A stretch of DNA of 64,000 bases from JAJRXC01 sp047639555 (GTDB taxonomy: Bacteria; Actinomycetota; Acidimicrobiia; Acidimicrobiales; Aldehydirespiratoraceae). The DNA is taken from the NCBI GenBank assembly GCA_047639555.1, contig JBLIOE010000015.1, positions 9,254 through 73,253 of the forward strand, written 5' to 3'. Of this stretch, positions 1-8,544 are shown piece by piece (position 1 is the first letter of the stretch; every line of letters begins with the position of its first letter). The notes under the pieces were generated by a model. The model had not been told where the DNA came from. It made no database searches and was given only the letters and a program-made list of their open reading frames with translations. A program made the position numbers and the translations under genes.

Positions 1-2
1 TC

Positions 3-836
3 CACATCGCCGAGAAGACGGGCGCCACTGTTGAGGTGGTACCCAACAATGGCGCCGGCGAGATCGATGTCGAGGCGCTCGAGTTGATGGCCGACGAGCG
101 CGTGAAGCTCATCTCGATCAATCACGTCCCCACCAATGGCGGACTCGTGAACCCGGTCGTCGAAGTGGGCCGGATCGCTCGATCCCACGGCATCACCTAT
201 CTCCTCGATGCGTGTCAATCAGCCGGGCAGCTTCCACTTGATGTCGAGGCGATCGGGTGTGACGCACTCACGGCCACCGGCCGCAAGTTCATGCGCGGCC
301 CGCGGGGTACGGCGTTCCTCTACGTCCGCCAATCCGTCCTTGAGACCATGCACCCGGCGATGGTCGACCACGACGCGGCACATTGGGTCGACGGATCCAC
401 CTACGAACTGAAACCCGATGCCCAGCGATTCGAAGTGTGGGAAAAAGGGTGGGCCGGACTCCTCGGTTTCGGCCACGCCGTCGATGAAGCGCTCGGCTGG
501 GGACTGCCCTCCATCGAGGCTCGCATCACCGAGCTCGCCGACAGCTTTCGCGAGCGACTGATCGAAGAGGTGCCGGGCGCTCTCGTCCACGACCTCGGCA
601 CCAAGAAATGTGGCATCGTCACCTTCTCTCTCGGCGACCGCGACCTCGACGAGCTGAAGACAAAGCTCCAAGCCCAGCGCATCAACGTGAGCGTGCAGCC
701 GCCCGGCAGTGCCCTGCTCGACACCATGGCCCGCAACCTTCCACCCATGATCCGAGCGTCGGTCCACATCTTCAACACCCACGACGAAATCGACGCCCTG
801 ATCAGCGCCCTACTGGCCACTTCACAGCCAGACTGA
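3..836 (+). CDS. Class V aminotransferase-fold PLP enzyme, 5' end outside window
   Basis: PLP-dependent fold-type I enzyme of the class V aminotransferase / cysteine desulfurase / isopenicillin-N-epimerase group. The frame is open to the window edge, so the N-terminal part is missing and about 277 residues are visible. LLDACQS matches the segment carrying the Asp that contacts the PLP ring nitrogen, and TATGRKFMRGPRGTAFLY carries the expected Schiff-base lysine. The C-terminal small domain (VTFSLGDRDLDELKTKL to the stop) is complete. The substrate cannot be read from the sequence; cysteine desulfurase, EgtE-like lyase and epimerase activities all remain possible. The next gene starts 14 bases downstream on the same strand. 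Confidence 0.85.
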   Translation, partial: HIAEKTGATVEVVPNNGAGEIDVEALELMADERVKLISINHVPTNGGLVNPVVEVGRIARSHGITYLLDACQSAGQLPLDVEAIGCDALTATGRKFMRGPRGTAFLYVRQSVLETMHPAMVDHDAAHWVDGSTYELKPDAQRFEVWEKGWAGLLGFGHAVDEALGWGLPSIEARITELADSFRERLIEEVPGALVHDLGTKKCGIVTFSLGDRDLDELKTKLQAQRINVSVQPPGSALLDTMARNLPPMIRASVHIFNTHDEIDALISALLATSQPD

Positions 837-850
837 ATAGGTTGCCGGGC

Positions 851-1630
851 ATGAAACCTGTGCCTTTGACGAAGTGGAAGCGCCGTGGCCGGGTCGCCGC
901 GAAGCGCTTCCTCTACTCTCAGCTGCTGTTCAAAGACGCCATTCTTGTCTTGCTTGGTCGTGAGAAGCCGCTCGTGCGTTTCACCGTTGAGAACGATCCG
1001 CCGTCGATCTACCTGAACTTCGCGATTCGCGAAGACCAGGTGGAAGCCTTCGAGCGCTACATCGCCGTGCCGATGCCACTCGCACCGATGGCTTGCCTCG
1101 ACACCGATGAGCCGTATTACTGCCTCACGCTCAACATGTATCGAGTGTCGGGTCTAGCCACCGGCATTCGGGCTGAGTGGTCAACCTATGTGTTCGACAG
1201 CGATGGGGTGCCTCGTTACATGGTCGTTGATGCCGAGTGTGAAAAGGGCACGCTCGACTCGGTCGACCTGTTCACCGTAAAGGGCCACGTCGGCTACACG
1301 GCCAACGACGGAGACCTGGAACTCTTCGCCGGAGCGAGTGCCACGAGCGAGCTCCGCTGCACGGTCACGATTCCGCCCGACGCGCCTTCGGCTCGCTCAG
1401 CGCATCAGTGGGTGACCGCAAACGACTACATCTACTGGCGCAACGGCGTGTGCGATCGCACCTTCTACGACGCCGGCCTCGCCGACGCCGCCATGGTCGA
1501 GCTCGATCCCGCGACCGCGACCATCACCGACTCGAGCCAGTGGGCCGACTTCCTCGAACCGCATCCACGATCAGTGCTGGCGTTCACCAAATCAATCGAG
1601 TTCGCCATGTCGCCCTGGTGGAACCTCTAG
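851..1630 (+). CDS. Conserved hypothetical protein, possibly acetoacetate-decarboxylase-like fold
   Basis: A 259-residue soluble protein that I do not recognise with certainty. The ATG at 851 follows the aminotransferase stop by 14 bases, so the two are probably co-transcribed. There is no signal peptide or membrane segment apart from a mildly hydrophobic stretch near residues 25-35 (AILVLLG). The middle is beta-rich (PYYCLTLNMYRVSGLATGIR, then STYVFDSDGVPRYMVVDAEC), which loosely recalls acetoacetate-decarboxylase-like or lipocalin-like barrels; that is a weak inference. The stop codon overlaps the stop of the convergent lipoprotein gene through a shared CTAG. Confidence 0.6.
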   Translation: MKPVPLTKWKRRGRVAAKRFLYSQLLFKDAILVLLGREKPLVRFTVENDPPSIYLNFAIREDQVEAFERYIAVPMPLAPMACLDTDEPYYCLTLNMYRVSGLATGIRAEWSTYVFDSDGVPRYMVVDAECEKGTLDSVDLFTVKGHVGYTANDGDLELFAGASATSELRCTVTIPPDAPSARSAHQWVTANDYIYWRNGVCDRTFYDAGLADAAMVELDPATATITDSSQWADFLEPHPRSVLAFTKSIEFAMSPWWNL

Positions 1631-2913
1631 CTCACCGTGACCGTTGCGGTCATTTCGGGGTGCAACACACAGAACAGGTCGTACTCACCGGCGGTCTCAA
1701 AGCTGAGGTCGAAGGTGTCGGTGGTACCAAGAAGCCCACTGTCGAAGAAATCCAACTCGGGCAAGAAAGCGGAGCCTGCAGTGACCGTGTGGGGCACGCT
1801 GTCGGTGTTGGCGAAACGGACGGTGTCGCCGGCTTCCACAACGATGTCGCCGAAGTCGAAGTTAGTGATGGGTGCCGCCACGGTGCCATCGCCGCTGGGG
1901 ATGGTGAAGTTCTCTTCCATCCGAGCCGGATCGGTGACCGGCCAGATCGAAGGGTTGAACATCGAGAACACCCCGCCCTGAGCGTCGAAGCTGGGGGCCA
2001 CGTAGGCGTGCATCATCCAGCTGTTCGTTTCGGCCTGCCAGCTTCCGCCCGCCTCTTCACAGATCTCACGGGTGGCGACCGCGCCAACGTTGGCACCTTG
2101 ACAGAGGTTGAAGTGGATATGCCAGTTGTCGAGATCGCCGGCGAACCCAGCGGGATGTTCATCGGATTGCGCCACGTTGAACACCACACCAACCGCCTCG
2201 TAGCCCTCGCTATCTCCCGTCCAAGCACCATTCACACAGGCACCGAGCTGGGCTCCGCCCCGACCCTCATTGCCTTCCTTGGCAAAGAGAATCATCTGCG
2301 GATGAGCGGGGTCGAACCCGTTGCCCGCTCGAACGTCGTAGAAATGGATGCCCATGTTGGGTGACTGACCGGAACTCACGAACATTCCGGCCGCGCACGC
2401 ATCGTCGATGGTCTCGAACTGGGCCAGATAGTCCTCGGTCTGGCCGAGTTCGTCGACGAGTTCGCCGAGGGTGTCGCGATCCATCCGGAGATACGCCGGG
2501 ATTTCTTGACCGCTGTCGTAGAGCGCCGAAAGCTCCAGGTAGGAACAGTCGAGCACGACGTCTTGGCATCGGGTCTGGAAACCCTGCGGCCCTTCGATCA
2601 GGCTCGGCAGAATCTCATCGCCCGCGCTCTGGTAGACGTAGCGACTGAATCCATACACGCCGCCGCTGTTATCGGGATCGACATCGGGCAGAGTGGCGTC
2701 GTTAGGTGACGACGGCAGGGCCGAGAGCTCGTCGGTGTAGTCCGGCAGCACCGGCACGGGCGTTTTTGTCGTGGTGGTGGTCGGCACTTCGGTGGTGGGA
2801 GCGGCGGTCGTCGTGGTCTCGGGCGGCGAAACATCGCCACTCCCCGAGTCGTCACTGCACGCGGCAGCGATCAGGACGAACCCAAGAAGGGGGAACAGCA
2901 GTCGACGGCGCAT
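1627..2913 (-). CDS. Lipoprotein with C-terminal plastocyanin/azurin-like copper domain
   Basis: A 428-residue secreted lipoprotein. The N-terminus is a lipoprotein signal with lipobox (LIAAACS, Cys about residue 19), followed by a Thr/Pro-rich linker to about residue 55. The last ~80 residues form a cupredoxin domain: FDFGDIVVEAGDTVRFANTD, then VPHTVTAG (first His ligand) and YDLFCVLHPEM (Cys, His, Met), a complete type-1 copper set. The middle (~residues 150-330) is unrecognised but carries the metal-ligand-like motifs NWHIHFNLC and WMMHAYV. It probably binds copper on the outer face of the membrane and may act in electron transfer or copper handling. Convergent with the preceding gene. Confidence 0.8.
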   Translation of the reverse strand: MRRRLLFPLLGFVLIAAACSDDSGSGDVSPPETTTTAAPTTEVPTTTTTKTPVPVLPDYTDELSALPSSPNDATLPDVDPDNSGGVYGFSRYVYQSAGDEILPSLIEGPQGFQTRCQDVVLDCSYLELSALYDSGQEIPAYLRMDRDTLGELVDELGQTEDYLAQFETIDDACAAGMFVSSGQSPNMGIHFYDVRAGNGFDPAHPQMILFAKEGNEGRGGAQLGACVNGAWTGDSEGYEAVGVVFNVAQSDEHPAGFAGDLDNWHIHFNLCQGANVGAVATREICEEAGGSWQAETNSWMMHAYVAPSFDAQGGVFSMFNPSIWPVTDPARMEENFTIPSGDGTVAAPITNFDFGDIVVEAGDTVRFANTDSVPHTVTAGSAFLPELDFFDSGLLGTTDTFDLSFETAGEYDLFCVLHPEMTATVTVS

Positions 2914-2955
2914 ATAAAAACGCTAGTCGCCCGCACCCTTCGGGTCGAACCTTGT

Positions 2956-3804
2956 TCAGCCCGCTCCGTAAAGGTGGAGTTCTTCGGCCTCGTCGTCGGC
3001 CATGTGGTAGCTCTCGTCGTGGTTGGGAAACGAACCCGACCGGACATCGTCGGCGTAGGCCTGAATGGCCTCGACGGACTGGGTCTTGATGTCGGCGTAG
3101 CGACGCACGAACTTCGGCACGAAACGATCCTCGATACCCAAGAGGTCGTGGTAAACGAGCACCTGACCGTCGCAGTGAATTCCCGCGCCGATCCCAATAG
3201 TGGGGACATCGATCGCATCGGTGACCATCTCGGCCACGCGAAGCGGAACACCCTCAAGAACCACCGCGAAACAACCGGCATGGGCCAGCGACTTTGCGGC
3301 CTGCACAAGCTTGCGGGCGTGTTCGGCCTGCTTGCCCTGCACCTTGAAGCCACCCATCGTGTGGATCGACTGCGGGGTGAGACCAATGTGGCCCATCACC
3401 GGGATCTCGGCATCAATGATCTGCTCGATCATCGGGAGACGTTTACGGCCACCTTCGAGCTTGATCGAGTGGGCACCGGCCCGCATGAGCTTGGCCGCGT
3501 TCTGCACTGTCTCCTCGGGAGACACGTGGTAGCTCATCCAAGGCATGTCACCGGTAATGTGGCAGTCGGGCTTGGCCCGAGCCACGGCGGCAGTGTGATG
3601 GCACATGTCGTCGATGGAGACCTGGAGCGTGTCGTCGTAGCCGAGCACGACCATCGCAAGGCTGTCGCCCACGAGAATCATGTCGGCGCCGGCCTCGCTC
3701 GCCATACGGGCGCCGGGCGCGTCGTAGGCGGTGACCATCACCAGAGGGTCCTTGCCATCACGCGTCTTGTGAGCAGCGATTGCTGGGGCGGTGAGTTTGC
3801 CCAT
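2956..3804 (-). CDS. panB: 3-methyl-2-oxobutanoate hydroxymethyltransferase
   Basis: PanB transfers a hydroxymethyl group from methylene-tetrahydrofolate to 2-oxoisovalerate, giving ketopantoate, the first committed step of pantothenate and CoA synthesis. The 282 residues are full family length. Visible motifs are VMVTAYDAPGARMASEAGAD, ILVGDSLAMVVLGYDDTL (metal-binding Asp of the GDSL segment), GAHSIKLEGG, VMGHIGLTPQS and IGIGAGIHCDGQVLV. It is a cytosolic TIM-barrel enzyme. Its start region lies back to back with the histidine-kinase gene. Confidence 0.97.
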   Translation of the reverse strand: MGKLTAPAIAAHKTRDGKDPLVMVTAYDAPGARMASEAGADMILVGDSLAMVVLGYDDTLQVSIDDMCHHTAAVARAKPDCHITGDMPWMSYHVSPEETVQNAAKLMRAGAHSIKLEGGRKRLPMIEQIIDAEIPVMGHIGLTPQSIHTMGGFKVQGKQAEHARKLVQAAKSLAHAGCFAVVLEGVPLRVAEMVTDAIDVPTIGIGAGIHCDGQVLVYHDLLGIEDRFVPKFVRRYADIKTQSVEAIQAYADDVRSGSFPNHDESYHMADDEAEELHLYGAG

Positions 3805-3896
3805 TGTCTGACTCCTTTCCCGTCCAGCGCACGAGTGCTGCCGGCGGTAAGACGAATGGTAGCGAACGCCTTAGAGAACCTCAAGGGGCGCGTACT

Positions 3897-5030
3897 GTGG
3901 ACCTCGTGGCCGCCCTCACCGCTCCGCTCGTTCCACTCGACCGTTCGCTCGAGATCGGCATTCTGCGTGGCATCGTTGCGTACCGCTGGTTGACCATCTC
4001 GTGGGCGGCCGTTGCGTTGTTCTTCCAACGCGAACACCTCACTCGGCCCGGGCTCGCGATTCCGATACTCGGGACCGCCGCCGCTTTCACTGTGTTCAGC
4101 ACCCTGGCCGCTCGCAACGACGGCGGTTGGTTGATGCTGCGGCGAACCATGGTGGTCGAGGCGACGATCGCCGGTGGACTACTTCTGGCCGACGGCGTGA
4201 TCTGGGGTGGCGTCGATCTCGAAACCCGTAGGCAGTCGTTGCCCTGGGCCTGGCCGCAGGCGGTCATTCTCACCATCGGGGCGATGCTTGGTCTGCGCGC
4301 CGGCGTGCTCGTCGCCGCTGTCCTCGCGGCCCTCAGCTGGTGGGGCGAACTCAATGTTCGGGGCGGCAACGATAGCTGGGTCGGTGTTGGCTCAAAGTCT
4401 GCGTTGTACTTCCTGGCCGGGATCGGTGCGGCGCTGCTGATGTCACGACTGCGCGAAGCGTCGATTCAAATCTCCGCGGCTCGGGCCCGAGAAGAGCTCG
4501 CGTCCACCCTCCACGACGGCGTGCTGCAAACCCTCGCCGTCATCCAACGACGCTCCGACGACCAAGAACTCGTGGACCTCGCCCGCCGCCAAGACCGCGA
4601 CCTTCGAGCCCACCTATGGGGAACACCCGACGATAGTGATGGCTTCGCGGCCACCGTTGCGGCCGCGGCAGCCCGGGCCGCCGCGGGGTATGACCTGGCC
4701 GTCCAGACCCTGCTCCCCGACGACCTCCCCACGCTCGCGAGCGATGTCGAACATGCGCTTGGCGGTGCGGTCAGCGAAGCCATCGTGAACGCCTCAAAAC
4801 ACGCCAACGCGTCACGGGTAGTCGTCTACGCCGAACCCCTCGACGACGACCCCAACGGGTACCAGGTGTTCTGCTCGGTCAACGACGACGGAGACGGCTT
4901 CGATGTGGCGACAACACCCTCCGGACAAGGACTCCGGCACTCGATTCATGACCGGATCGAACGCATCGGTGGCCGCGTCGAAGTTGTGTCATCCGCCGCC
5001 GCCGGCACAGAAGTGCGATTCTGGATCTGA
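3897..5030 (+). CDS. Membrane sensor histidine kinase (HisKA_3 type)
   Basis: Sensor kinase partner of the downstream response regulator. I chose GTG 3897 because AAGGGG (3883-3888) sits 8 bases upstream; a longer frame from TTG 3804 would run back over the panB start. The 377 residues begin with about five hydrophobic segments (YRWLTISWAAVALFF, then IPILGTAAAFTVFSTLA, VEATIAGGLLLADG, a long ILTIGAMLGLRAGVLVAAVL stretch, and YFLAGIGAALLM). The dimerisation helix has ASTLHDGVLQTLAV with the phospho-His. The HATPase_c domain has SEAIVNASKHA (N box), NDDGDGFD (G1) and GQGLRHSIHDRI (G2). The signal it senses is unknown. Confidence 0.9.
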   Translation: MDLVAALTAPLVPLDRSLEIGILRGIVAYRWLTISWAAVALFFQREHLTRPGLAIPILGTAAAFTVFSTLAARNDGGWLMLRRTMVVEATIAGGLLLADGVIWGGVDLETRRQSLPWAWPQAVILTIGAMLGLRAGVLVAAVLAALSWWGELNVRGGNDSWVGVGSKSALYFLAGIGAALLMSRLREASIQISAARAREELASTLHDGVLQTLAVIQRRSDDQELVDLARRQDRDLRAHLWGTPDDSDGFAATVAAAAARAAAGYDLAVQTLLPDDLPTLASDVEHALGGAVSEAIVNASKHANASRVVVYAEPLDDDPNGYQVFCSVNDDGDGFDVATTPSGQGLRHSIHDRIERIGGRVEVVSSAAAGTEVRFWI

Positions 5031-5665
5031 TGAACGCCACCAACCCCACCCACGTACGCGTGGTGATCGCCGATGACCACACCATCTGGCGCAGCGGCGT
5101 GCGGGCCGACCTCGGCGAGAACTTCACGGTGGTTGGCGAAGCGGCCGACGCGGGCGAGGCCATCGCCGAGATCCGTCGACACAAACCCGATCTGGTCCTG
5201 TGTGATCTCCACATGCCAGATGGTGGAGGTCTGCGTGTCGCTCGAGAATGTGGCGACGACACAATCATCGTGATCCTCACGGTGTCGGAAGCCGAGCGAG
5301 ATCTCCTCGACGCCGTGTCCGCCGGCGCCCAGGGATACCTCCTGAAGTCGACCGAACCCGAGGAGCTCCGGCTCGCACTCTGGAAGGCCGCCCGCGGCGA
5401 GCCGGTGTTTTCACCGTCACTCGCGGCACTCGTCCTCACTGAGTTTCGCCGGATGAAGGTGGATAGTCCCGACGAGGGTTTGTCGCCGCGTGAGCGAGAA
5501 GTGCTGCAACACGTGGCCCGGGGTCACACCTACAAGGCGATCGGCGCGGAGCTGTTCATCAGCCAGAAGACTGTCGAAAACCATGTCCGCAACATCTTGA
5601 AGAAGCTCCACCTGAGTCGCAAGCAAGAGCTGATTCGTTACGCCCTAGAAAAGGGCATCGAATAA
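5030..5665 (+). CDS. NarL/FixJ-family response regulator
   Basis: A 211-residue transcription regulator. The receiver domain (residues ~9-125) has the acidic pair D15/D16, phospho-acceptor D59 in LVLCDLHMP and the conserved Lys in GYLLKST. The LuxR-type HTH (residues ~145-205) has LSPREREVLQHVARGHTYKA and FISQKTVENHVRNILKKL. Its ATG overlaps the kinase TGA (ATGA), implying translational coupling and a cognate two-component pair. Confidence 0.94.
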   Translation: MNATNPTHVRVVIADDHTIWRSGVRADLGENFTVVGEAADAGEAIAEIRRHKPDLVLCDLHMPDGGGLRVARECGDDTIIVILTVSEAERDLLDAVSAGAQGYLLKSTEPEELRLALWKAARGEPVFSPSLAALVLTEFRRMKVDSPDEGLSPREREVLQHVARGHTYKAIGAELFISQKTVENHVRNILKKLHLSRKQELIRYALEKGIE

Positions 5666-5705
5666 ACCAGCACTCAACCGGACCCAATGGGATTGCGGAG
5701 TTGAC

Positions 5706-5720
5706 TGCCGTCTGACGGCA
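5706..5720. terminator. Short perfect hairpin after the response regulator
   Basis: TGCCGT-CTG-ACGGCA forms a 6-bp stem with a 3-base loop, 40 bases after the response-regulator stop and upstream of the convergent lipoprotein end. No T-run follows, so it is at best a weak or factor-assisted terminator. Confidence 0.35.
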
Positions 5721-5783
5721 TCCTCCCCGATAGGGCGACCTCCTTCGACTCGCTCATCGACTGCGCGGTAATCTGAGGCTGCT

Positions 5784-6128
5784 TCACCGGTCGAGTTCGT
5801 TGCAATCGGCGACGGTCAGCGTGTACTCAATGTCGTAGACGGAGTCAGATTCGGCCGGTGCCAGCTCAGAGCGTTGAATCACCCGGAACCGGAACTCGCT
5901 ACGGCGGATCACCACCCGATACGAATCGCGGATCCCATCTTGATACACGTTGCTCCGCGCTCCTGCGGCAATTGGGGTCCAGCCGACACTCGTGTCGGTG
6001 ACCTTGTCGCTGCTCTCGACAGAAAACGAACATGTGTTGTGTACGCCGACTGAAACTACTTCTTTTTGGCAAGCGGTAGACATGACGGCCACCAGAAGGC
6101 CGATCGAGAGAACTTTGCGTTTCTTCAC
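5784..6128 (-). CDS. Small hypothetical lipoprotein
   Basis: A 114-residue protein that I do not recognise. It has a basic N-terminus (MKKRKVL), a hydrophobic core (SIGLLVAVM) and a lipobox-like STAC with Cys ~20, so it should be lipid-anchored outside the membrane. The mature part is short and probably beta-rich, with two further cysteines (NTC and ADC) that could form a disulfide. It lies 45 bases downstream of the DUF5318 gene on the same strand and may be co-transcribed with it. Confidence 0.65.
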   Translation of the reverse strand: MKKRKVLSIGLLVAVMSTACQKEVVSVGVHNTCSFSVESSDKVTDTSVGWTPIAAGARSNVYQDGIRDSYRVVIRRSEFRFRVIQRSELAPAESDSVYDIEYTLTVADCNELDR

Positions 6129-6173
6129 TCCAATGATGCTTTCGAGTGGCCAGCCGGTCGAGTTGTCATTTGG

Positions 6174-6557
6174 TCAGCCGCCGAGGGCTCGGCTGCGGGT
6201 CAGATGGTTCCAGCCGCAGTCGGTACACACTTCGACGACAAACCCTTGGCTCGCGGCTTTACGAGCATTGAGGCGGGCCATTTCTTTGTCGCTGGTGACA
6301 CAGCGACCGTGCTTCGGTAGCCACGGGCCAAACACATAGGTGACTTCGACAAGTGCCTCGTGTTCACAGACGGGGCAAGGGTTCCCGATATCAACACCAC
6401 AGAACTCAGCGTTGCGCTGGAGCTCTCGTTGCGCGTCGCATACTTGCTCGGTCGACAGGTCGCCCTCTCGCCATGCCTGCAGAGTCGCCTCTCGGGCAAG
6501 GCGGTAGTCAACGCCTGCGCTACCGCCACGAGCGGCTTCGGTAAGTCCCATCTTCAC
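6174..6557 (-). CDS. DUF5318 family zinc-ribbon-like protein
   Basis: A 127-residue protein matching the actinobacterial DUF5318 family (Rv0049-like), whose function is unknown. Typical landmarks are a VCDAQREL segment, CPVC near residue 61, VTYVFGPWL, and near the C-terminus VVEVCTDCGWNHLTRS. The two CxxC pairs probably bind one zinc ion. GTG 6557 and ATG 6551 are both possible starts. The gene is divergent from the methyltransferase gene across about 30-56 bases. Confidence 0.85.
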   Translation of the reverse strand: MKMGLTEAARGGSAGVDYRLAREATLQAWREGDLSTEQVCDAQRELQRNAEFCGVDIGNPCPVCEHEALVEVTYVFGPWLPKHGRCVTSDKEMARLNARKAASQGFVVEVCTDCGWNHLTRSRALGG

Positions 6558-6613
6558 GAAGCCTGAGGGTACCCCTCCACACGATCGTGTCGAATGGCGG
6601 CAAGACTCCCAGC

Positions 6614-7243
6614 ATGGCGCTCCATGATCCTCGCGACCCCAACATCGTCCGTTCTCTCGACGCGGTCGACTTCGGACCGGGGGTCGGTCCGGAGATCGAA
6701 CGCCGCCTGATCGGTGAAGTCAATGGGCGACGAATCCTCGACGTGGGCTGCGGTCTCGGCCACACTGCGGTTGGCCTTGCTCGCCGCGGCGCTCGAGTGA
6801 TTGCGGTGGACAACGACGTGTCCCAGCTCGGCGCCGCCCGCGATCTCGCCGCGAACGAAGCCGTCACCATCGAGTTCCATCAGGCCCAACCCGCGGAGCT
6901 CGCATTCCTGGCGGCCGACCATGTCGACCTCGCCCTGTCGATCACATCGCTGTCGTTCGTGCAGGACCTCGACCGAGTTTTCCGTCAGGTCCACCGGGTG
7001 GTCCGGCCGAACGGTCACTTTGTCCTCTCGGTACCGCACCCGGTTTTGCTGTGTGGACGCCCGGAGGCACCGGTGGCGTGGGACACCGAAGAGCCGATCG
7101 GTGATCGATTCGTCCACACTGCCGAAGCGATCGTCATGGCACTCGGGCGAGCCAACTTTGCCGTCGACAGCTTGTTCGAGCGTCGAAGCAGCGGTGCGCT
7201 CCCCGAAACACTTGTAGTGCGGGCCCGAAAGCTCGGCGTCTAG
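6614..7243 (+). CDS. SAM-dependent methyltransferase (class I)
   Basis: A cytosolic methyltransferase of the UbiE/Methyltransf_11 type, about 209 residues from ATG 6614; an in-frame GTG at 6587 would add nine residues. Motif I is ILDVGCGLGHTAVGLA, the acidic residue after beta 2 is in VIAVDNDVSQL, and the post-I/II region is DLALSITSLSFVQDL followed by RVVRPNGHFVLSVPHP. The substrate is not evident. The stop overlaps the convergent CCA-enzyme stop (CTAG). Confidence 0.82.
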   Translation: MALHDPRDPNIVRSLDAVDFGPGVGPEIERRLIGEVNGRRILDVGCGLGHTAVGLARRGARVIAVDNDVSQLGAARDLAANEAVTIEFHQAQPAELAFLAADHVDLALSITSLSFVQDLDRVFRQVHRVVRPNGHFVLSVPHPVLLCGRPEAPVAWDTEEPIGDRFVHTAEAIVMALGRANFAVDSLFERRSSGALPETLVVRARKLGV

Positions 7244-8544
7244 TCGTTCTTGTCCAAGGATTCGGGTAGAGGCCGGGTCGGCCACCACGCCAGCAGACGA
7301 TCGGCGGCCTCGACTACATCAACGGGCCCTTCGTCGAGACGAAGGTCGCGTAGCCAGCGCATCGCCACGCCCACCGCACGACCGGGTTCGATCCCCAGCA
7401 CCGCACACACCGCTTCGCCTGTGAGCAGAGGCAAAGGATCGCCCAGATCCGGTTCGACCGCGAGCAGCGATTCGTAAGCAAGCCGGTGCGCGTCCACATC
7501 ATCATGATCGAGGGCGGCCGCCGATCGCAGCCCGCCAACCCAACCGTAGAGCTCGTCAAGCGTTCGGGCCGTGGGCGTGAGCGCGGCCGTGCGCCGCAGA
7601 GCCGGAGCGTCGGTCAACCACGTGCCGGGGGCAACCACCCACGGGTATGACGAGGCCAGCCAAATCACTCCTGTGGTCAACGAACCCGAAAATTTGAGAC
7701 GCCGTAAGGTGGCGAGGTCGATGCCTTCCGGAGCAAGCAACGCGGCCCAGCGGGCGGCCGGGGTCGGCGCAACCTGCGCAACCATTTCACCGCGAAGCCG
7801 GGCATCGTCAGGCGAATAGTCACTCAGCGATGGCAGCACCGCGGCCAGAAGCCCCGTCTGGGCAAGAAGCGCCAGGCCATTACTCGGCGTGTCGAGCAGA
7901 ATCAGCTTCTGGATCTCATCGCGAATCCGTTCGGACGAAACGATCTCGATCCGGGGCACGAGAGCGGTCATCGCCTCGACCAGTTCGGGGGTGGGCACCA
8001 GGTCGTAGCCCGAGTGAAATCGAGCGGCCCGCAACATCCGCAACGGATCTTCCGAGAACGAGATCTCGGGATCGAGCGGTGTGCGGAGAATTCGGGCGGC
8101 GAGATCCGCCCGGCCGTGGTGGGGGTCCACCATGTCGCCGGTCAAAAGGTCGACGGCCATGGCATTCACCGTGAAGTCGCGACGGGCGAGGTCGTCCTCG
8201 ATTCGATCCCCAAACGAAACCGTTGGCTTGCGGGACTCGGGGTCATACGCCTCGGCCCGATGGGTGGTGATCTCGTACATCTGGCCATCGATCGTGCAAC
8301 CGATCGTGCCGAAGCGTTCGCCCTGGGTCCATACCGCTTCGGCGAGATTGGCAACGAGTGCCTTAATCTCTTCGGGGCGGGCATCGGTGGTTGCGTCGAG
8401 ATCGTTCTCCGGGCGCGACCGATCGAGCCAGTGATCGCGCACCACGCCGCCGACAAAGAACAACGACCGTCCGGCCTCGCGAAAGCGCGCCGTGAGCGGT
8501 GCCGCTTGCTCGATGGCCGCGGCGAACCCATCCGGGACACTCAC
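7240..8544 (-). CDS. CCA tRNA nucleotidyltransferase
   Basis: Adds or repairs the 3' CCA of tRNAs; orthologous in position to M. tuberculosis pcnA (Rv3907c). GTG 8544 overlaps the upstream TGA (GTGA), which sets the start and gives 434 residues. Class II nucleotidyltransferase head: FFVGGVVRDHWL, ENDLDATTDA (the expected metal-binding acidic pair), RRDFTVNAMA and EDPLRMLRAARF (RNA-binding motif). The C-terminal part is helical. No HD-domain signature was noticed. The window's tRNA-Ile lacks an encoded CCA, so this activity is needed. Confidence 0.93.
   Translation of the reverse strand: MSVPDGFAAAIEQAAPLTARFREAGRSLFFVGGVVRDHWLDRSRPENDLDATTDARPEEIKALVANLAEAVWTQGERFGTIGCTIDGQMYEITTHRAEAYDPESRKPTVSFGDRIEDDLARRDFTVNAMAVDLLTGDMVDPHHGRADLAARILRTPLDPEISFSEDPLRMLRAARFHSGYDLVPTPELVEAMTALVPRIEIVSSERIRDEIQKLILLDTPSNGLALLAQTGLLAAVLPSLSDYSPDDARLRGEMVAQVAPTPAARWAALLAPEGIDLATLRRLKFSGSLTTGVIWLASSYPWVVAPGTWLTDAPALRRTAALTPTARTLDELYGWVGGLRSAAALDHDDVDAHRLAYESLLAVEPDLGDPLPLLTGEAVCAVLGIEPGRAVGVAMRWLRDLRLDEGPVDVVEAADRLLAWWPTRPLPESLDKND

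Noticed and set aside
3804..3896. Longer TTG-started histidine kinase
   Set aside because: Overlaps the panB start and lacks a ribosome site; GTG 3897 has a good one.
2974..3993. Long plus-strand frame across panB
   Set aside because: Antisense shadow of panB, His/Val/Gly-rich, no start site; panB motifs are decisive.
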